A stretch of DNA of 64,000 nucleotides from Prevotella sp. (GTDB lineage Bacteria > Bacteroidota > Bacteroidia > Bacteroidales > Bacteroidaceae), in NCBI GenBank assembly GCA_017619755.1, contig JAFZRU010000005.1:1-64000 (forward strand), given 5' to 3'. Of this stretch, positions 27,096 through 37,257 are shown piece by piece; position 1 is the first letter of the stretch, and each line of letters begins with the position of its first letter. Both the position numbers and the translations under genes were made by a program. The notes beneath the pieces were generated by a model. It had not been told where the DNA came from and ran no database searches. It saw only the letters and a list, made by a program, of their open reading frames with translations.

Positions 27096-29680
27096 CAGAT
27101 TTCCTCAATATTGTCGTTGGTGAGCCAACCCTCCCTTCCATCGGGCATTTTGATTTCCTTCCATCCCTTGATGGACTTGTCGGTGATGTCCACCCTCGTT
27201 CCCTCGTGCAACACGAAAGCGGTCTCCGCATTCCCCGCCGGCGACTTCCTGACGGTCACCGACGGCGAGACAATGATGGCCCCGTTTCTATTCTCCAACA
27301 TCCTCTTCTGCTGGAAGGCGAAGATGTTGGCCATGATGAAGAGGAGCAGGAACACAAGCGCTCCGAAGAAACCCGTCTTCCTCAGCGCCACGCTCTCGGC
27401 GAAGAGGTAGAGCAAGAGAAGAGTGAGAACGAGAATGATGCTCACCACGGCGATGGTGGCCCACCTGTCCACACTTGTGAAATTGACGAGTGCGTTGTAC
27501 CATGAGACGAAGAACATCTCCGTCTGCGGTGTGATTTTGTCGATGGTCTTCGACCTGGCGAACTGCAGGTTGAAGTTGATGTCGTTGTCCCCCGGTGACA
27601 GCAGATGCGCCCGTTCGTAGTTGAGGATGGCCTTTGTGATGTCATCGATTTTGAAATAAGCGTTTCCCAAGTTGTAATACAACTCGGCGCTCTTCCCCTG
27701 CTTGAGCAGTTCCTCGTAGTCGTTGACGGCCTGCTGATAGTCCCCCTTGAGGTATGCCTCGTCGGCGTTCTCCTTGGTGACGGCGCCGACAGAAAGTGGC
27801 ATGAGGACTGCCAAGATGACGAGGGCCGTGTGGCTTGCCGCACTTCTTTTCTTGTTTTTCATCGTGTTCTCGATGTCCATGATGGCCTTCATAGCCGATT
27901 CGAAAGTCTTGTTCATATTGCCCTTGGCATCCCCCGGTGCGTACCTTTCAAACTCGCACTCGTCGAGGGCCTCCACAAACTTGTCCACGGTGGCGTCCTG
28001 CACGCCATGCTCGGTAAGTTTCTCCCTGACGTTCTCCCTTGAGAGTTGTTCTTCCGGCATGTTGAGTTTGTCGCCCACATATCCCCAAAGTGCCTTGAGC
28101 ACCTCGTCGTAGAAGGCGTTGTTCTCTCCCTTGAGCATGAGACGGTTGGCCTCCCTGAGCCTCTTTGTCGCCACCCTGTTGGCGTTTCTTGCCTTCATCT
28201 TGATGATGTTGGCGTTGTCGATAGCCCTTTTCCTGAAAATGAAAAGGAGGGCGACGAAGATGGCCAGAGGTATGAGAATCCATATCCAGTAAGCCTTGCT
28301 GTCGAAGAAGAAGTCACCGTCGCCTTGCACATTGCTCTTCCCCCTCTTGATGGGATGGATGTCCTTGTCGCGCATGTCGGTGAAGTTTTCCACGGTGCTG
28401 GTGCCATCCCCCGGTGTGACATTGACGGTGAAAGGCTGCGTCGTAGCCGTCTCATATTTTTTAGTGGTCGTGTCGTAATACACGAGTTCTATGGCGGGAA
28501 TGGTGTATTCTCCCGGGTTCTTTGGCACGGCAAGGTAGTCGAAGACCATGTTGCCCTCCACGCCATTGGTGGTGAGGCTGGTTTTGTCGCTCACCTCGGG
28601 GTCGTACTGGTCGAAATCCTTCGGGAATTCCACCTTGGGCTGCTTGATGAGTTTGAGGTTTCCCGTTCCTCCCACGACAACCCTGAGTTTGACGGGGTCT
28701 CCGGCCTTTACCTCCTGGTTTTCTATTTGTGCAGAGATGTTGAATTTCCCCACCCCTCCGGAGAAGTTGTCAGGTTTTTGCGGCAGGGAGTCCACTTGGA
28801 CGGTAAGCCCGGGAGCCTCTATCTCCCTTTCCACCTCCTCGTAGCCCGAACCGCCGTTGAAGAATCTCTCGAAGGGGTCTGCGCTGGTGTTTCTCTGCAC
28901 GACAGTTCCCGTGAAAGTGATGGAGGGTATCTCGAGTTTCCCTGTCATCTGCGGGTACATGACATATTGGCTCCAAGTGACACACTTGTAGTTTCTTCCT
29001 CCTACATTCTCTATATGGAATCTCTTCTGTTGCGGCAGCGGCACCTCCTGCGTGTGGAACCCGGTGAGGTCGGGCATTTTTCCTATGAGTTGGGTGAGAT
29101 CCAAAATCGTATAAACCTTGTAAGTGAGCAAGATGGGTTCCTGCTCAAAGACATGTGTCTTGTTGGCGCTGACCCTGATGAAGAGGTCGGAGGAGGAGAT
29201 GGGCGTGCCAGCCTTTTGCATCTTGGAATCTACATCGTCATAGTCATCCTGGTGGAACTTGGTTTTGTTGTTTCCCGAAGAAGAGGGTTGTGCGCTCCCC
29301 ACGACCGTCACCTTAACGGGCTGGGATGCCACATTCGTCCCTCCAATGACGACGTGTGCCGGTGGGATGGTGAACGTTCCGCTTTTGGTTCCCATAAGCA
29401 TGTACGTAAACGTCGTTGAAGCGCTGCTGCTTGCATGTCCGTTGATGACGCTGTAGCTGGTCTGTTGCGAGACACTTGGGCCATACACCACTTCGAAGGC
29501 GTCAGGGACGTCTCCAAGCAAGATTCTTTGCGCGTCGTCGGTGTTGACGGAGTACTCCAGCCTGAAGTTCTCTCCCGCTGTGACCCTTGCCGGTGCATGT
29601 ACGACGACTCGCTGTGCGAAGGCGGCTGCCGTCACACACAAAAAAATGCACAAGAAATCAAATCTTCTCATTTTCTTCAT
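27095..29680 (-). CDS. batD: BatD-BatE fusion protein
   Basis: This 861-residue protein joins two Bat components. Residues 1-606 are BatD-like: signal peptide, repeated Ig-like domains (VVVHAPARVTAGENFRLEYS at the start) and a membrane helix at about 465-483. From Met607 a second signal-like segment (HTALVILAVLMPLSVGAV) leads into TPR repeats (YLKGDYQQAVNDYEELLKQG), two further membrane helices and a C-terminal SH3b-like domain (TVRKSPAGNAETAFVLHEG), as in BatE. Bat proteins form an envelope complex linked to stress tolerance in Bacteroides and Leptospira. Met607 could also serve as an internal start. Confidence 0.88.
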   Translation of the reverse strand: MKKMRRFDFLCIFLCVTAAAFAQRVVVHAPARVTAGENFRLEYSVNTDDAQRILLGDVPDAFEVVYGPSVSQQTSYSVINGHASSSASTTFTYMLMGTKSGTFTIPPAHVVIGGTNVASQPVKVTVVGSAQPSSSGNNKTKFHQDDYDDVDSKMQKAGTPISSSDLFIRVSANKTHVFEQEPILLTYKVYTILDLTQLIGKMPDLTGFHTQEVPLPQQKRFHIENVGGRNYKCVTWSQYVMYPQMTGKLEIPSITFTGTVVQRNTSADPFERFFNGGSGYEEVEREIEAPGLTVQVDSLPQKPDNFSGGVGKFNISAQIENQEVKAGDPVKLRVVVGGTGNLKLIKQPKVEFPKDFDQYDPEVSDKTSLTTNGVEGNMVFDYLAVPKNPGEYTIPAIELVYYDTTTKKYETATTQPFTVNVTPGDGTSTVENFTDMRDKDIHPIKRGKSNVQGDGDFFFDSKAYWIWILIPLAIFVALLFIFRKRAIDNANIIKMKARNANRVATKRLREANRLMLKGENNAFYDEVLKALWGYVGDKLNMPEEQLSRENVREKLTEHGVQDATVDKFVEALDECEFERYAPGDAKGNMNKTFESAMKAIMDIENTMKNKKRSAASHTALVILAVLMPLSVGAVTKENADEAYLKGDYQQAVNDYEELLKQGKSAELYYNLGNAYFKIDDITKAILNYERAHLLSPGDNDINFNLQFARSKTIDKITPQTEMFFVSWYNALVNFTSVDRWATIAVVSIILVLTLLLLYLFAESVALRKTGFFGALVFLLLFIMANIFAFQQKRMLENRNGAIIVSPSVTVRKSPAGNAETAFVLHEGTRVDITDKSIKGWKEIKMPDGREGWLTNDNIEEI

Positions 29681-29695
29681 CTCGTTGTCATGGTT

Positions 29696-30400
29696 TTACC
29701 AGTTTTTCTGCAGTATTCTTCTCCTTGGCTGCTGCATGGCCTTGTTGAGTTTGTCCTGGGTGCGCTTCTCTTCCTGAATGGCGGCGTCGAGCAGTCTTTC
29801 AGCATTGTCGTCGCTGATTTGCTGCTGTTGCTGTTGCTTCTGTTGTTGGTCTTGTTGCTGGTCTTTCTTTTGTTCGTTCTTGTCTTTCTGGTCGTCCTTG
29901 TTTTGGTCCTTCTTGTCCTTGTTTTGGTCTTGCTGGTTTTGGTCTTTGCTCTGCCCGCCACCATTTTGTTCTTTCTGCTGCCTCTTGGCCAATTCCAGGT
30001 TGTATCTTGTCTGGTCGTCCTTGGGATTGTTTCTCAACGCCTCCTTGTAGGCCTCCACCGCCTGGTCGTACTGTTGGTTGGCATGGTAGATGACGCCGAT
30101 GTTATGGTAAGCCCAAGCCTTCCTGATTTTGTTGGTTTCCATCTTCCCTGCTTGGTTGAAGCATGCCAAGGCCGAGTCGGGACTGTCCTGCATGAGGGCG
30201 CATCCTCTGTTGTAGAGGGCTTGCGTGTTGTTCTCATTGACAGAAAGCGCCTTTCTATATTCCAGTTCGGCTTTTTTGTAGTCACCCCTTTTAAAATACT
30301 TGTTTCCGTTTCTCACAAACTGCCTGTCGTCCTGGGCCATAGCGTTGGTGGCCAAGAGGATGGCAGCGAGTGCACAAAGGATGTTTCTGATGATGTTCAT
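29696..30400 (-). CDS. batC: BatC: TPR protein of the Bat operon
   Basis: This 234-residue protein has a signal peptide (CALAAILLATNAMAQ), three or so TPR motifs between about residues 25 and 140 (GNKYFKRGDYKKAELEYRKA, AYHNIGVIYHANQQYDQAVE), then a low-complexity stretch of Q, K, D and N (about 140-200) and a basic C-terminus. It should act in the periplasm as a scaffold for the Bat VWA proteins. The start overlaps the BatB stop by 4 bp. The Gln/Lys-rich linker is a likely disordered tether. Confidence 0.88.
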   Translation of the reverse strand: MNIIRNILCALAAILLATNAMAQDDRQFVRNGNKYFKRGDYKKAELEYRKALSVNENNTQALYNRGCALMQDSPDSALACFNQAGKMETNKIRKAWAYHNIGVIYHANQQYDQAVEAYKEALRNNPKDDQTRYNLELAKRQQKEQNGGGQSKDQNQQDQNKDKKDQNKDDQKDKNEQKKDQQQDQQQKQQQQQQISDDNAERLLDAAIQEEKRTQDKLNKAMQQPRRRILQKNW

Positions 30401-31437
30401 TTTGCTTCGTTGTTTTGGTTACGATGGAAGAGCCTCACGTTTTTGAGGTGCGGATTTTTCCTTTCAAGCACAGCGATTTCGATGATGAGGAGCAGCAATG
30501 CGATGAGCGTGACGGCTTGGAACTGCTCGTCGTACTCACTGTAGATGATGGACTCAGTCTCTCCTTTCTGCATTTTTGCTATCTCGTCCTCCAAGGCCTG
30601 CTGTGCCACGCTTGTATTGTCCACATGGATGTATGTTCCACTTCCCGCCTCCGCGATTTCCTTGCACATCTGCTGGTTGAGCCTGGTGATGACCACCTCA
30701 CCCGTGTTGTCTTTGAGGTTTTGTCCATCAGGCATTCTGATGGTGGCCCCTTTTTCTGTTCCCACCCCGAGGATGAAGATTCTGACGCCTTGCTCCTTAG
30801 CCATCTTGGCCATTTCAAGCGCCCTTCCCTCGTGGTCTTCACCGTCGGTGATGAGGATGATGGCCTTTCCGGCTTTTTCATCGGGAGTGAAGCTGTGCAA
30901 TGCGAGGTTGATGGCTTCCGCGATGTCGGTGCCCTGCGTGGCGATGAGCCCTGGTGTGATGCTGTGCATAAACATCTTTGCCGAGACATAGTCGCTTGTG
31001 ATGGGCAGTTGGACGAAGGCGTCTCCGGCATAGACGACCAACCCCACCTTGTCGTTGACGAACTTGTCCACCATGTTCTCCACGAGCAGTTTGCTTTTGG
31101 CAAGCCTTGACGGAGCGACATCGTTGGCCAGCATGGAGTTGGAGATGTCCATACAGATGATGGCCTCGATGCCCTGCCTTTTCTCGCGGCTGATTTTCGC
31201 GCCCATCTGCGGTCTGGCGAGTGCGACGATAAGCAATGCGATGGCCGCCATGAGAAGCCAGAATTTCGTTTTGTTCCTTTTGGTGGAGACATCCTCCATC
31301 ATCTGTTTGACGAGTTCCGGTTCTCCGAACTTGTTGATTCTCTTTTTTCTTCTCTTGTCGGCCAGTACCCTGATGAGCCAGCATACAGGAATGACGAGGA
31401 GCAGGTAGAGATATATGGGATATTCGAATCTGAACAT
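30397..31437 (-). CDS. batB: BatB: membrane VWA-domain protein
   Basis: This 346-residue protein has two N-terminal membrane helices (YLYLLLVIPVCWLIRVL and WLLMAAIALLIVALA), a von Willebrand A domain with the MIDAS motif CMDISNSM and ITDGEDHEG, and a C-terminal helix (AVTLIALLLLIIEIAVL). VWA proteins of this type bind metal-dependently to partners, here presumably BatA, BatD and the MoxR ATPase. It starts 12 bp after the batA stop and overlaps batC by 4 bp. Confidence 0.92.
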   Translation of the reverse strand: MFRFEYPIYLYLLLVIPVCWLIRVLADKRRKKRINKFGEPELVKQMMEDVSTKRNKTKFWLLMAAIALLIVALARPQMGAKISREKRQGIEAIICMDISNSMLANDVAPSRLAKSKLLVENMVDKFVNDKVGLVVYAGDAFVQLPITSDYVSAKMFMHSITPGLIATQGTDIAEAINLALHSFTPDEKAGKAIILITDGEDHEGRALEMAKMAKEQGVRIFILGVGTEKGATIRMPDGQNLKDNTGEVVITRLNQQMCKEIAEAGSGTYIHVDNTSVAQQALEDEIAKMQKGETESIIYSEYDEQFQAVTLIALLLLIIEIAVLERKNPHLKNVRLFHRNQNNEAK

Positions 31438-31449
31438 AGCGTATCCTTT

Positions 31450-32448
31450 TTATGGTATTCTTCTATAGAGGGTCGTCCTGAGCAGGGCTTCAAGGAGCAA
31501 TGCGATGATGGCAGCGATGGCAAACGGCATGAAAGCTTCGTAGTGCTTGCTGAATTTCTTGACGTCGAGTTTTGACTTTTCAAGCTTGTCGATGTCCTTG
31601 TAAATTTTCTTCAGTTCGGCCTTGTTGGTGGCCCTGTAGAAATTTCCGCTGGTGGCAGCAGCGATGTTCTTGAGCGTCTTGGTGTCGATGTCGGCCTGCA
31701 TATTGACATACTGGATGGTGCCACCCACTATTTGGGGATACCTGGCCACCTTGTCCGTTCCCACCGCGATGGTATAGACCCTGATTTTGTATTTCTTGGC
31801 AAGTTCGGCAGCAGTCATGGGCGAGATGTCCCCACTGTTGTTGCTTCCGTCGGTGAGGAGGATGACGACCTTGCTTTTTGCCTTGCTGTCCCTCAGCCTT
31901 GCCACGGCGTTGGCCAACCCCATGCCAATGGCCGTCCCGTTCTCAATGAGTCCGTTGGCCGCAATGTCCGTCCTGACGTTGAGCAACAGATTAAGAAGCG
32001 ACTGATGGTCGGTGGTCATGGGGCATTGCGTGAAAGCCTCTCCCGCGAAGATGCAGAGGCCGATGTTGTCATCGGGTCTTCCCGAGATGAACTCCGCCGC
32101 GACGTCCTTGGCCGCTTCGAGCCTGTTGGGTCTGAGGTCTTCGGCGAGCATACTGGTGGAGACGTCCATGGCGAGCATGATGTCTATTCCCTCCACGGTC
32201 TTCTCCCCCCACGACTGGTGTGTCTGTGGCCTTGCGAGTATGCATGCGATCATGACGAAGGCGAAAGTCCTAAGGAGCATGGGCAGGTGCAATGTTCTCA
32301 CCCTCCAGCTCTTGGGTGCGAACTGGTATGGGAACGTGTCGCTCATCCTCATGGCCGGCTCCGTCTTCCTTCTGTAAAGGAAATACCATAGCACGTATGG
32401 AATGAGCAGCAGCAGTAGCAGGAAATATTCTTTGTTGGCGAAATACAT
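31450..32448 (-). CDS. batA: BatA: membrane VWA-domain protein
   Basis: This 332-residue protein has the same plan as BatB: two N-terminal helices (FLLLLLLIPYVLWYFLY and RTFAFVMIACILA), a VWA domain with MIDAS AMDVSTSM, a TAIGMGLANAVARL block and LLTDGSNNSG, then a C-terminal helix (FAIAAIIALLLEALL). The MIDAS residues are intact, so metal-dependent ligand binding is expected. It lies 21 bp after the preceding Bat-associated gene and 12 bp before batB. Confidence 0.92.
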   Translation of the reverse strand: MYFANKEYFLLLLLLIPYVLWYFLYRRKTEPAMRMSDTFPYQFAPKSWRVRTLHLPMLLRTFAFVMIACILARPQTHQSWGEKTVEGIDIMLAMDVSTSMLAEDLRPNRLEAAKDVAAEFISGRPDDNIGLCIFAGEAFTQCPMTTDHQSLLNLLLNVRTDIAANGLIENGTAIGMGLANAVARLRDSKAKSKVVILLTDGSNNSGDISPMTAAELAKKYKIRVYTIAVGTDKVARYPQIVGGTIQYVNMQADIDTKTLKNIAAATSGNFYRATNKAELKKIYKDIDKLEKSKLDVKKFSKHYEAFMPFAIAAIIALLLEALLRTTLYRRIP

Positions 32449-32469
32449 GTTGCGTATAGATTGTAATTG

Positions 32470-33543
32470 TTAAATGCCGAGGAGGTTCCACAGTGTCCAT
32501 CCCACCCATGCGAGCAGTGCAGCGGCGGCGATGGTGGTGGCTACGACAGCCGTCTTGAGTACCACCCTTGCTCTCTTGTTGCGCAAGTCGCTCTCCGTGA
32601 GGTTGGGTTTTATCTTCTCGATGGTGGGCATGTCCTCCTTTTTGGTTGTCTGTATGAATTCCACGACGCTTGCCATGTCACGGTCGCTCTCATTGAGCAT
32701 AGTGGAGTATTTGGCGAACTTGACAAGGTCAGCCGTTTCGAGGAGCTGCCTGAGTTCGTCGAACTTGGACTGGTCTTCCACCTGTTTGAGTTGCTCGATG
32801 ATTTCCCCGCTGGTCATCTCCATGGCATTGATGCCGAAGCGCTCTTGCATATATGTTCTCAGCGTGTCGGTGAGGCGTGTGTAATACAACTTTTGGTCAC
32901 CGGTTTGCCCGATTCCCTCGGCCTTGATGCGCTCAATCTCCTTCATGGCCTTTTGGTGCGGAAGCATCTTCCTGATGATTCTGATTTTGGAGACGATGGG
33001 CTTGTTGTCCTTGAGCCTGACATACAGGTAGTAGGCAACGGCGGCGAGCAGCAAGACCAGGAGGCTGAGCCAGAACGGTTTCGCCCATTCCTCCCACAGG
33101 AAGGGATTTTCCTGCACCGCCTTTGGTGGGAAGAACTGGTTGGGGTGGAGAGTATCGACCTCGACGGTCAGCACCTTGAGCGCCAGGTTCTTGCTGGTAT
33201 AATCCTTTCCTCCCACCTTGACGGTGAGTGGCGGGATGTAGTACAAGGTGTCGTCAAAAGAGGTGATGGTGTATTTCCTTGAGAGTCTCACCATGCCGTT
33301 GTCGAGGTGCGTAGTGTCGCAGTCGGTCGTTTCAAGCACCTCCACTCCAGGTGTGATTTCCTGCCTCGGGTTGAAAGTGGGGAACTGTGCGGTCTCCCCC
33401 TCCTTCATGGTGACGCTGAGGTCGATGCCCGTCTGGTCTCCGATGAGGATAATGACTGAGTCGAGCTTGGCCTCCACGGTCACCTGCGCTGTGGCTTGGA
33501 TGGTGGCCAATATGGCGAGAATGGCAATAAGAGTCTTTTTCAT
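32470..33543 (-). CDS. Bat-operon membrane protein, BatD-like N-terminal half
   Basis: This 357-residue protein has a signal peptide (LIAILAILATIQATA), an Ig-like periplasmic region (DSVIILIGDQTGIDLSVTMK), a membrane helix at about 163-185, a helical cytoplasmic stretch, and a final hydrophobic segment (VVATTIAAAALLAWVGWTLW). The gene regularly stands between the DUF58 and BatA genes in Bacteroidetes; I know no defined function. Its topology suggests it links periplasmic Bat components to the cytoplasmic MoxR/DUF58 pair. Confidence 0.8.
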   Translation of the reverse strand: MKKTLIAILAILATIQATAQVTVEAKLDSVIILIGDQTGIDLSVTMKEGETAQFPTFNPRQEITPGVEVLETTDCDTTHLDNGMVRLSRKYTITSFDDTLYYIPPLTVKVGGKDYTSKNLALKVLTVEVDTLHPNQFFPPKAVQENPFLWEEWAKPFWLSLLVLLLAAVAYYLYVRLKDNKPIVSKIRIIRKMLPHQKAMKEIERIKAEGIGQTGDQKLYYTRLTDTLRTYMQERFGINAMEMTSGEIIEQLKQVEDQSKFDELRQLLETADLVKFAKYSTMLNESDRDMASVVEFIQTTKKEDMPTIEKIKPNLTESDLRNKRARVVLKTAVVATTIAAAALLAWVGWTLWNLLGI

Positions 33544-33555
33544 TGTAACTTCATA

Positions 33556-34424
33556 TTATGTTCGCATGGCGAAGAGCATCCTGAGTGACTTGACGAAATC
33601 CTCGTTGGTGGCGACAGAGACGTGGTCCACGTTGGAATGTGTGAAAACTTCCCTCATCTCTGCCTGCCTTCGCAGCCAGTGTGCGGCATGTGCGTGTCTT
33701 AGTTTCTTGCTGCTGGTGTCGATGATCATCTCGTGCCCTGTCTCTGCATCCCTGACACGCATGAGTCCCACGTTGGGCATGTCCTTCGCCCTCTGGTCAT
33801 ACACCTGGATGGCCACGACGTCGTGCTTCTGGTTGGCGATGGTGAGCTGGTTCTGGAACGACTTTCTGGTGAAGAAGTCGCTGAGCAGGAAAGCGGTGCA
33901 GCTGTGCTTGACGACTTTGGTGAGGAACTCCACGGCCATTCCAACATCGGTCCTGACACTTTGTGGCTTGAAGTCGAGCATCTCCCTGATGATGAAGAGG
34001 ATGTGCTTCCTTCCCTTTTTGGGCGGGATGTATTTCTCTATTTGGTCGGAGAAGAAGATGACTCCAATCTTGTCGTTGTTTTGTATGGCGCTGAAAGCGA
34101 GCGTGGCGGCGATTTCCGCCACCATGTCGCGCTTGGTCTGGTGCGCCGTACCGAAGTCGAGCGAGCCGCTGACATCGACGAGGAGCATGACAGTGAGTTC
34201 GCGCTCCTCCTCGAACACTTTGACGTAAGGCCTGTGGAAGCGTGCCGTGACGTTCCAGTCGATGTCCCTGACGTCGTCGCCATACTGGTATTCCCTCACC
34301 TCCGAGAAAGCCATTCCCCTTCCCTTGAATGCGGAGTGGTACTGGCCCGCGAAGATGTTTTGGCTGAGGCGCCTGGTTTTTATTTCGATTTGCCTTACTT
34401 TTTTTAGCAACTCCGACGTTTGCA

Positions 34425-34425
<1 letters not shown>
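33556..34425 (-). CDS. DUF58 domain protein of the MoxR/Bat operon
   Basis: This 289-residue cytoplasmic protein contains FKGRGMAFSEVREYQYGDDV and RDIDWNVTARFHRPYVKVFE, the DUF58 signature, followed by a degenerate VWA fold with LLVDVSGSLDFG. DUF58 proteins nearly always follow a MoxR ATPase and are thought to be its substrate or adaptor. The ATG at 34425 shares one base with the moxR stop; a TTG precedes it but is not needed. Confidence 0.93.
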
Positions 34426-35420
<995 letters not shown>

Positions 35421-35479
35421 TTCTTATCTTTTTTTATGGTTGTTCTTGTAAATTGCATGGCTTTTCGCCAAATTCAAGG

Positions 35480-35487
35480 CAAAATTA
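35480..35487 (-). promoter_or_regulatory. -7 box of the moxR/Bat operon
   Basis: TAATTTTG on the minus strand. A matching -33 TTTG was not found at the usual distance, so the promoter is tentative; the implied leader is about 53 nt. Confidence 0.45.
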
Positions 35488-35534
35488 CAACATAAAACCT
35501 TTATGGGCGAAAAAAGGAATCTAAATAATATTAA

Positions 35535-35570
35535 AAAAGATTCTCAAATCTTATAATTTAAGAATCTTTT
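35535..35570 (-). terminator. Terminator after the AT-rich orphan gene
   Basis: AAAAGATTCT and AGAATCTTTT form a perfect 10-bp stem with a 16-nt AT-rich loop. Read on the minus strand the stem is followed by a T run, so it separates the orphan gene from moxR. Confidence 0.65.
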
Positions 35571-35640
35571 CATTTTCGGGGGTGAGATGGTATCTACTTC
35601 ATCATTTTTCAATATGTCAAAACTATGCCACGCTGATTTA

Positions 35641-36462
35641 TTAACGATGACTTAATATGTCCTGATTTATGGTGAAATAATATCTTGTTTGATTGCCCTG
35701 CTCTTCCCTGATGGTTCTTTTCAAGATTCCATTTCTCCCAAACTTATTTTGGTAAGTAATGGAGGTTTCCCTTTCACCATTCTTTCTTGTGTATGAAACC
35801 AAATCATCATCAGGAACGACGCCATAATAACCAAGCAATATGAAAGGAATATCATCTCTGCTGAAAAGATCCCTGAAAAGAAAAGTAAAGCCTCCATATT
35901 TTGTATGCCTCCTATTGTCTTTATAATCAATATTGAAAACAGGATGACCATTCAATAACCATTTCTCACGCATCAACATCTTGCCCTCCCATCTATACAA
36001 GTTATGAAGTTCCCATTCTTGCGTGTCATAAAGTCTGCTGCTAATTTTTTCCAAGCGGCGCAAAGAATCGTAATCGCATAATAGTTGCATAGGATGTGTG
36101 CTATACAAGACCTTACATTTGATTACTCCTTCCTCCAAATAGTATAGACGTTCTCCGTCTCGACTGACGATGGAATCTTGATAGATATCATACACAATCG
36201 TGTCCTTCATCTTTCCTTTCCCATCCTTTTCATGCACTCTGATGCCAACCAGTGTGTTTCTTCTTTCGTTAAGGTAAAAAGAGGATCTCATTAAATCTGA
36301 TTTCCCGGAAAACTCGCAGACATCACAAAGAATGGTCATTCTTTCCCCTTCGTATTCCATCTCTTTTCCAGCTAATGGTACATAGGGGTGAATGAACACA
36401 TATACAAGAATGATGACACTTGTAATAAGGATTATGCCAATTGAAACAGTAGCTTTGTTCAT
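35641..36462 (-). CDS. Hypothetical membrane-anchored protein, AT-rich
   Basis: This 273-residue protein has one N-terminal hydrophobic segment (SIGIILITSVIILVYVFIH) and an otherwise soluble, beta-rich sequence facing the periplasm. I do not recognise a family; the repeated short strands (YEGERMTILCDVCEFSG, KDTIVYDIYQDSIVSRDGER) recall proteins of the antitoxin-like MORN/WD-fold type found in Bacteroidetes toxin-immunity islands, but this is weak. The gene is visibly richer in A+T than its neighbours and stands alone between a terminator and a tandem repeat, which suggests acquisition. Confidence 0.7.
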   Translation of the reverse strand: MNKATVSIGIILITSVIILVYVFIHPYVPLAGKEMEYEGERMTILCDVCEFSGKSDLMRSSFYLNERRNTLVGIRVHEKDGKGKMKDTIVYDIYQDSIVSRDGERLYYLEEGVIKCKVLYSTHPMQLLCDYDSLRRLEKISSRLYDTQEWELHNLYRWEGKMLMREKWLLNGHPVFNIDYKDNRRHTKYGGFTFLFRDLFSRDDIPFILLGYYGVVPDDDLVSYTRKNGERETSITYQNKFGRNGILKRTIREEQGNQTRYYFTINQDILSHR

Positions 36463-36565
36463 TAAAATCGCTAATTATTTCAAATCCTATCGCTTTACTT
36501 AGCCCTAATAAAACCACATACACATGGCGATGACAGTCACAGTTGCTATCCCATGGAGCATGTTG

Positions 36566-36605
36566 TTCTTTATTCTCTTTTATTCTTCTTTATTCTCTTT
36601 TATTC
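36566..36605. repeat. Two perfect tandem 20-bp repeats
   Basis: TTCTTTATTCTCTTTTATTC occurs twice head to tail about 100 bp upstream of the AT-rich orphan gene. A slippage-prone pyrimidine tract; its effect is unknown. Confidence 0.85.
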
Positions 36606-36737
36606 TTTTGCGAATACAAAATAATCGAAATCACCAAACTTTCGAGCTGTAAAGTTGGAAAAGTCAACTGATTCTACTGATGGGGACTGACAGGTATGAC
36701 ATACGTAAGTATAGACGGGAATGGTTTTACAGGGCTT

Positions 36738-37250
36738 CTATCCCTCCCTTTGCGAAGGCGGAATATTTTTGTTGATGTACTCAAGGAAGGCCTTGAGTGC
36801 CTGATGTGTGGCGATGAGCAGGTTTTTGTCCCTACCCTCGTCGTCCTCCAATTTGAGGGTGTGTACATCGTCCTTCTTTCCGTATGCGAGCCAGATGGTG
36901 CCTACTGGGATTTCCTTGGTGCCTCCCCCCGGACCTGCAATGCCTGTGGCAGCAATGGCGTAATCCACGTTGAGAGTGTCGCACGCCCCCTTGACCATGG
37001 CGATGGCCACCTCCTCGCAGACAGCCGTCTTTTCCTCAAGGAGTTGGTGGTCCACATGGAGGAGTTTTTCCTTCACCTCGTTGGTGTATGAGACGATGGC
37101 CCCCTTGAAATATTCCGAGGCACCCGGCGTGGCGATGATGGCCTCTGCAATCCTTCCTCCGGTGCAGCTTTCGGCTGTTCCGAGCGTTTGTCCCGACTCA
37201 TACATACGTATTTGTATCTCTCTGCTAATGACTTTGTTTTCAAGTTCCAT
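36738..37250 (-). CDS. CinA C-terminal domain protein (nicotinamide-nucleotide amidase type)
   Basis: This 170-residue protein from ATG 37250 corresponds to the PncC/CinA C-terminal domain alone: GQTLGTAESCTGGRIAEAI, IVSYTNEVKEKLL and AATGIAGPGGGTKEIPVGTI. Characterised members hydrolyse nicotinamide mononucleotide to nicotinate mononucleotide in NAD recycling. An open extension upstream to 37343 overlaps the tsaD gene and is not used. It is last in the smpB-metH-tsaD run, 7 bp after tsaD. Confidence 0.92.
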   Translation of the reverse strand: MELENKVISREIQIRMYESGQTLGTAESCTGGRIAEAIIATPGASEYFKGAIVSYTNEVKEKLLHVDHQLLEEKTAVCEEVAIAMVKGACDTLNVDYAIAATGIAGPGGGTKEIPVGTIWLAYGKKDDVHTLKLEDDEGRDKNLLIATHQALKAFLEYINKNIPPSQREG

Positions 37251-37257
37251 AATGTGC

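Noticed and set aside
28046-29419. Long + strand open frame opposite the BatD-BatE gene
   Set aside because: The Bat fusion has clear domains and translational coupling on the minus strand.
29541-30544. Very hydrophobic Leu/Val-rich frames opposite batC, resembling membrane proteins
   Set aside because: They are the reverse complement of the Gln/Lys/Asp-rich linker of BatC.
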